From assembly GCF_900496995.4 (NCBI RefSeq), contig NC_044005.1, positions 29,368,363 to 29,432,362 of the forward strand: DNA of 64,000 nt, written 5' to 3'. Positions 60,401 through 64,000 of the stretch are shown piece by piece. Origin of the DNA: Aquila chrysaetos chrysaetos. Lineage: Eukaryota > Chordata > Aves > Accipitriformes > Accipitridae. The notes under the pieces are model-generated. The model was not told where the DNA came from. It did not search any database and was given only the letters and a program-made list of their open reading frames with translations. A program made the translations under genes and the position numbers. Positions within the stretch are counted from its first letter, which is position 1, and every line of letters starts with the position of its first letter.

Positions 60401-61150
60401 TTTGCAAACTTGTTTTGGTGGGGTTCCTGCCTACACCCAGGCTGTACAAACAAAACCAGCGCTGAAAGTAAAAGTATCTGTACTGTGCTATATGCAGGAC
60501 TCCCTTTGCTTCTTGTGTTAACCGTGGTGTGATGGCCACCCTCTGTCCCCTCAGTAACATGCTCAATTAAATCTGACCCCTTTGAACATCTGCAATGCGA
60601 GCAGCACGTGCCATCACATGCGTGGGTCCTCTGAGAGATGAAGGCTGACATTTCCCAAATCACCTGCTGACAGATAGGTGTCTTGGTGACTCAGCTCTCA
60701 TGACCTGCCACCGCTCATTGAGGAGGGTTTTGCCACTTCCACTCTAATTAGCTAAGCCAGCAAGACACGTGCTTGAGCGGATCTTTCTTCTCTGCTTCAT
60801 GGACGCTTTATGTCGTAGCTGAGCTGTCAGTGCCCTTCTTTCTTCCATTTCCTTAGAAGGTAGAGAGCTACAGGGTGGATTTGCCTTGAAGTCACTGTAA
60901 CTGGTGACGTGCTGCACTGAGCACAGGCGCTGCAGAAGAGCTGTGAAAGGAAAGATCCAAACCCTGAAATGGGAGATGATACCACTTGGGAAGAGCAAAA
61001 AGCAGATGCCAGTGTGGAATTGCCTTGGGGCAGCCAGACAAACCCTGGTTTGGATGGTAACTATATGACGTTACCCACAACATCTGTGAGAATCCAGGAA
61101 AACTTCTCAGCAAGGGCCAGGGTTGGGGGCAGAAACACAGAAACTTGCAG
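45450..61150. other. NFKBIA downstream intergenic region
   Basis: Moderately GC-rich DNA with many 60-190-codon chance frames and no recognisable exon, RNA gene or intact transposon. GGGRNNYYCC-type kappaB matches occur at 49786-49795 and 60363-60372. A short AACTGAGGTACAGA (about 54358) resembles MIR but is too little to call. The mammalian downstream neighbour PSMA6 is not reached. Confidence 0.55.
50234..50252 (+). repeat. (CAAA)n short tandem repeat
   Basis: Four perfect CAAA units plus a partial one. Confidence 0.9.
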
Positions 61151-61548
61151 AAACTCTGAGCGATGAGAGAAGGCAATTGTCAGGCAACCGAAGCAGATCA
61201 GGGCAGAGATACACATATGGAGACATTGCCTGAAACTGCTGTCCTCAAAGCAAAATTACCCCTGGATCAAGGCGATGCAATTTCTAGCTGGATGTACCGG
61301 ATTTCAGTGCAAATGGGTGTGCCACGCAGATGCTTTTTTTTAGTGTTTTTGCTCAGAAAGCAGAGTGTTTCCTGTGGTAACTTGCAAAGACAAACTCCTG
61401 TTCTTGGGTTTGGAAGGAAGATGCTTTTCCATGCCCGCCAGGGAGAGTCCCTGACAGGACATGCTGGGGATAAGGCAGGGCTTTCTGGTGGGCTTGGGAG
61501 CAGCCGGGAGGATCGTCTTTCTGTCCTCCCACTCTTTTCTTCTTTTAG

Positions 61549-61714
61549 GGGTGCCCGGCTGCTGCAGGAGCAGGGGGAGAGGCTGCTGTCACGGCTCCCG
61601 TGGAAGGCTGTGGCGGTGGAGCTGTGCCAGCGCCGGCGCCGAGCCACCCGTTTGGCCTGGACTGTGGTTTTCCGGGGAATCACCCAGACCAAAGCTAACA
61701 CGGCACACACCTGA
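61549..61714 (+). other. Weak candidate terminal exon of an unknown transcript
   Basis: A strong acceptor-like sequence (pyrimidine tract ending CTTCTTTTAG at 61548) precedes an open, CpG-rich segment. It reads GARLLQEQGERLLSRLPWK and continues, Arg-rich, to a TGA. The poly(A)-like ATTAAA (61723-61728) follows within 15 bases. The open frame actually extends back to 61163 (183 codons). I recognise no protein family, and no upstream exons are identified. It may be chance. Confidence 0.2.
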
Positions 61715-61859
61715 CGAGTCTTATTAAAGCGTTTCTCAGTTCCCTAACGCAGGCAGGCAGTGCCCTCCGCCGCTCTCGGGCCCACGGTGCCCGGCCGGGG
61801 CAGGGGTGCTGCCGTGGCCCACCGCGCCGAGGTGTCCCCGGGCAGGCGGGGGAAAGTCC

Positions 61860-64000
61860 CGCACAGCACAGTAAGGCACATAAGGTGCCTTATGCCGCTT
61901 TCTGGCTAATACCCCTTTCCCTAGGGTTCTTCTCACCCACTTTCATAGTGGTTCAGGTGGAAAACACTGCCAGGGCCTGATTTCCACTGGGTGTGCGGAC
62001 TCAGAGGGCCACAAGCTGATCGGAAGGTCAGTGACGATCAGTTGTATTCCCCATCCTAGTCCCATTTAACCCCCCTGTAGCACTCTGCTGCTCCGAAGCA
62101 CTGCAGAAGCAGAGGTTTTGGTCCACAAGCTGAGACGCCTTCTCCTAATCCAAGTGTCACTTAGGGTCTCCCCCACTCCTGCTGACCATTTGCCTGGAGG
62201 AGGAAATGCTTGAGGGTGTTTCCAGCAAGCCTGCAGGACTGGGGCGGAAAACACACACATCTAAAAGTCAGATTGGTTAGTTAGGAAAAAAGGATGAAAA
62301 CCAAGCCCACGGGAACTGCAGGGTGGACACGCTGCAGTCCTTATGTGAAAAAAAGGCATATTCCTCCCATTTTTTCAGCCAGCTTTGCCTCGCAGCTGAA
62401 CACAGCAAGAGACCCACATGGTGACAGAACATCTCCCTGGGCACATTTTCCCTCCCTTCCTTTTTTCCATGGCTTTTTGTTTGGTTGTTTGTCTTTTTTT
62501 CTTTTTTTTCTTCTGCTTGGTTGTATGTGGCAACTGCTGCTTTAGGAGGAAAGCATTGCTCTGGCCTCAGCATCCACTGGTTCAGCTTACTCAGCTTCTC
62601 CTCAGGGGGATTTCTAGAGGAAGGTGATCGGCACTGAGGCTAAACCAGCTTCCCTTCAGCAGCCAGTAAATAATCCCTGACCTCCAGAAGACGAGCAAAT
62701 GCACTTCACCAGGGTGAACTGTTTCACATAGTCCATGGTCATGCCTGGTCCCCGTCCTGCTGACAGCAGGGTAAGGAGAATGAAGGCTTGTGGTTTGATG
62801 TGTTCATAGCCCCTAATTCTCCAGACCCTGTAGCTGACTAATCAGGCTTGAAGGATTCAAAGGGATTTTCCTCTTTGTGAAAAATATATTTCTACTAAAG
62901 TTAAAAACTCTGTTAGTGCTGGTTGTACAGCACCTCTTCTCTGTTTGCACACCAAGTCTGCTTTCCCTTGCTCTGTCTCTGCTTAAAATCAGGAACATTT
63001 TGGCCCCCAAAAGTTAGAAAGTTTGTGGTTTTTAAAAGCTGCCTGTGCCCCGAGGCACTGTCTATTCTCCTGACAAAATGATTGAGGATAAAAGGAGGAG
63101 GGGAGTCTGCAGAGACTGTCCTGAATGGAGCAGCACAGAGGGCTCACCCTGGCTGGGATGCTGGCATGCTCTCTCCTTTCCTTGCTCAGAGGACACTGTG
63201 TAGTTGTGTAATGACAAAGCCACTGCGTTTTAGGAAGAAGAAAAGAGGAAGGAAACTGTGCAAGACAGGGTTTTCCCGGACTGTGACACTGCCTTTATAC
63301 ATGGTACTTTTGAATGGAGGAGAAGTCTGGGAACAGGGAAACCAAGAGGGGGTTTTGGTACGTTTACTTCTCCTTGCTGAGCCAGTAACTTAGATCCCAG
63401 TAGAAGCTGTGGCAGTTTCCCCACCCCAGGCAGCCCACGGCAATCACCTGGCAGGCCCACACAGACCAGGCGGGACCCCGTAAGCAGCGAGATACACACA
63501 GATTATGCACAAATTACCTCCTGCTTCATTTACTTGTGGACTTGCTGACTCTCCAAAATGCTGCTGGCAGGGCTAGGACTGACGCATGACCCTGGGGAGG
63601 GTGGGACTGACCCACGAGCTCCATCCACACCCATGCCCTGCCAGCCTGCAGCCGCTCCCCAGCAGCGAGCATCGCACCCACCAGTCGAGCATCGCACCCA
63701 CCAGTCCTTCCCAGCATCTCCCGTCCCGCCGTGCCGCAGGGCAGCGGGGATCGTTGAGTGCCCTCCCGTCCCAGGTCCCCGCGGGGTGGTGGGAGCGTGT
63801 CACACTCACTCCATGGCGCGGAGGGGAGTGCGGGGTGGGGTGCGTACGTGCCTGGGCACAGATAAGCTGTGCTGTCCCCACGCAGCCTGCAACACCTTGC
63901 CACTCACGCCCTCTGACTTTAATTTGTCTTCTAATTTGGTCCTAGCAGGCCTTTTTACAAAGCTTGTTGAAGAGGCCAACACCCAAATTTAAGCACTCAT
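61860..64000. other. Intergenic; no gene recognised
   Basis: Mixed-GC sequence with a T-rich stretch near 62490-62515 and a kappaB-type GGGATTTTCC at 62862-62871. The right end is GC-moderate and includes the 20-bp duplication. No coding exon is supported. Confidence 0.5.
63666..63705 (+). repeat. Perfect 2 x 20-bp tandem duplication
   Basis: The 20-base unit CGAGCATCGCACCCACCAGT occurs twice in direct succession without mismatch, which implies a recent duplication. It lies in a moderately GC-rich non-coding stretch. Confidence 0.97.

Noticed and set aside
1..64000. CRISPR arrays, bacterial operons, phage or plasmid features, tRNA and rRNA genes
   Set aside because: None is seen. The sequence is a bird-type nuclear genome with introns, CpG islands, an LTR and LINE relics.

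Overview
This is vertebrate nuclear DNA, almost certainly from a bird and probably not chicken. Three things point there. An intron-containing NFKBIA gene encodes an IkappaB-alpha protein that looks avian. There is a solo endogenous-retrovirus LTR of a type I recognise as widespread in bird genomes. The old interspersed repeats are CR1 LINE fragments and CORE-SINE/MIR-like remnants. There are no bacterial operons, CRISPR arrays or phage modules, and nearly all open frames in the window are chance frames in non-coding or GC-rich DNA.

The only protein-coding gene I can support is NFKBIA on the + strand, about 41161-44828, with six coding exons and 313 residues. It sits in a CpG island (about 40380-41720) with a TATA-type promoter and a perfect NF-kappaB site (GGAAATTCCC, 41076-41085). 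Three more consensus kappaB sites lie in introns 1 and 2. A GGGGCC hexanucleotide tract, predicted to form a G-quadruplex, begins 38 bases after the exon 1 donor. The protein has the DSGLDS phosphodegron, six ankyrin repeats and a C-terminal acidic PEST tail. NF-kappaB induces its own inhibitor, so the kappaB cluster is the DNA side of a negative-feedback loop.

Layout. 1-26400 is intergenic and mostly AT-rich. It holds several blocks that look like conserved non-coding elements, a MIR-like SINE (21125-21305), a reverse-oriented CR1 3' end (24893-25140) and a GC-rich island with a short minisatellite embedded in AT-rich DNA (19630-19970). The solo LTR with 5-bp target-site duplications is at 26428-26990. 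An orphan CpG island is at 27900-28620, and a CR1 3' fragment on the + strand follows at about 29035-30022. 30000-40380 is intergenic, with two consensus kappaB sites 5-6 kb upstream of NFKBIA. After the NFKBIA poly(A) signal there is a second, smaller CpG-rich block (45050-45440). The remaining 19 kb has no gene I can recognise, except one weak exon-like candidate at 61549-61714.

In mammals NFKBIA lies between PSMA6 and INSM2/RALGAPA1. None of these neighbours is visible here, so the window is consistent with a gene-poor regulatory landscape around NFKBIA. All repeat and conservation calls were made by eye without alignment software, and confidence is set accordingly.
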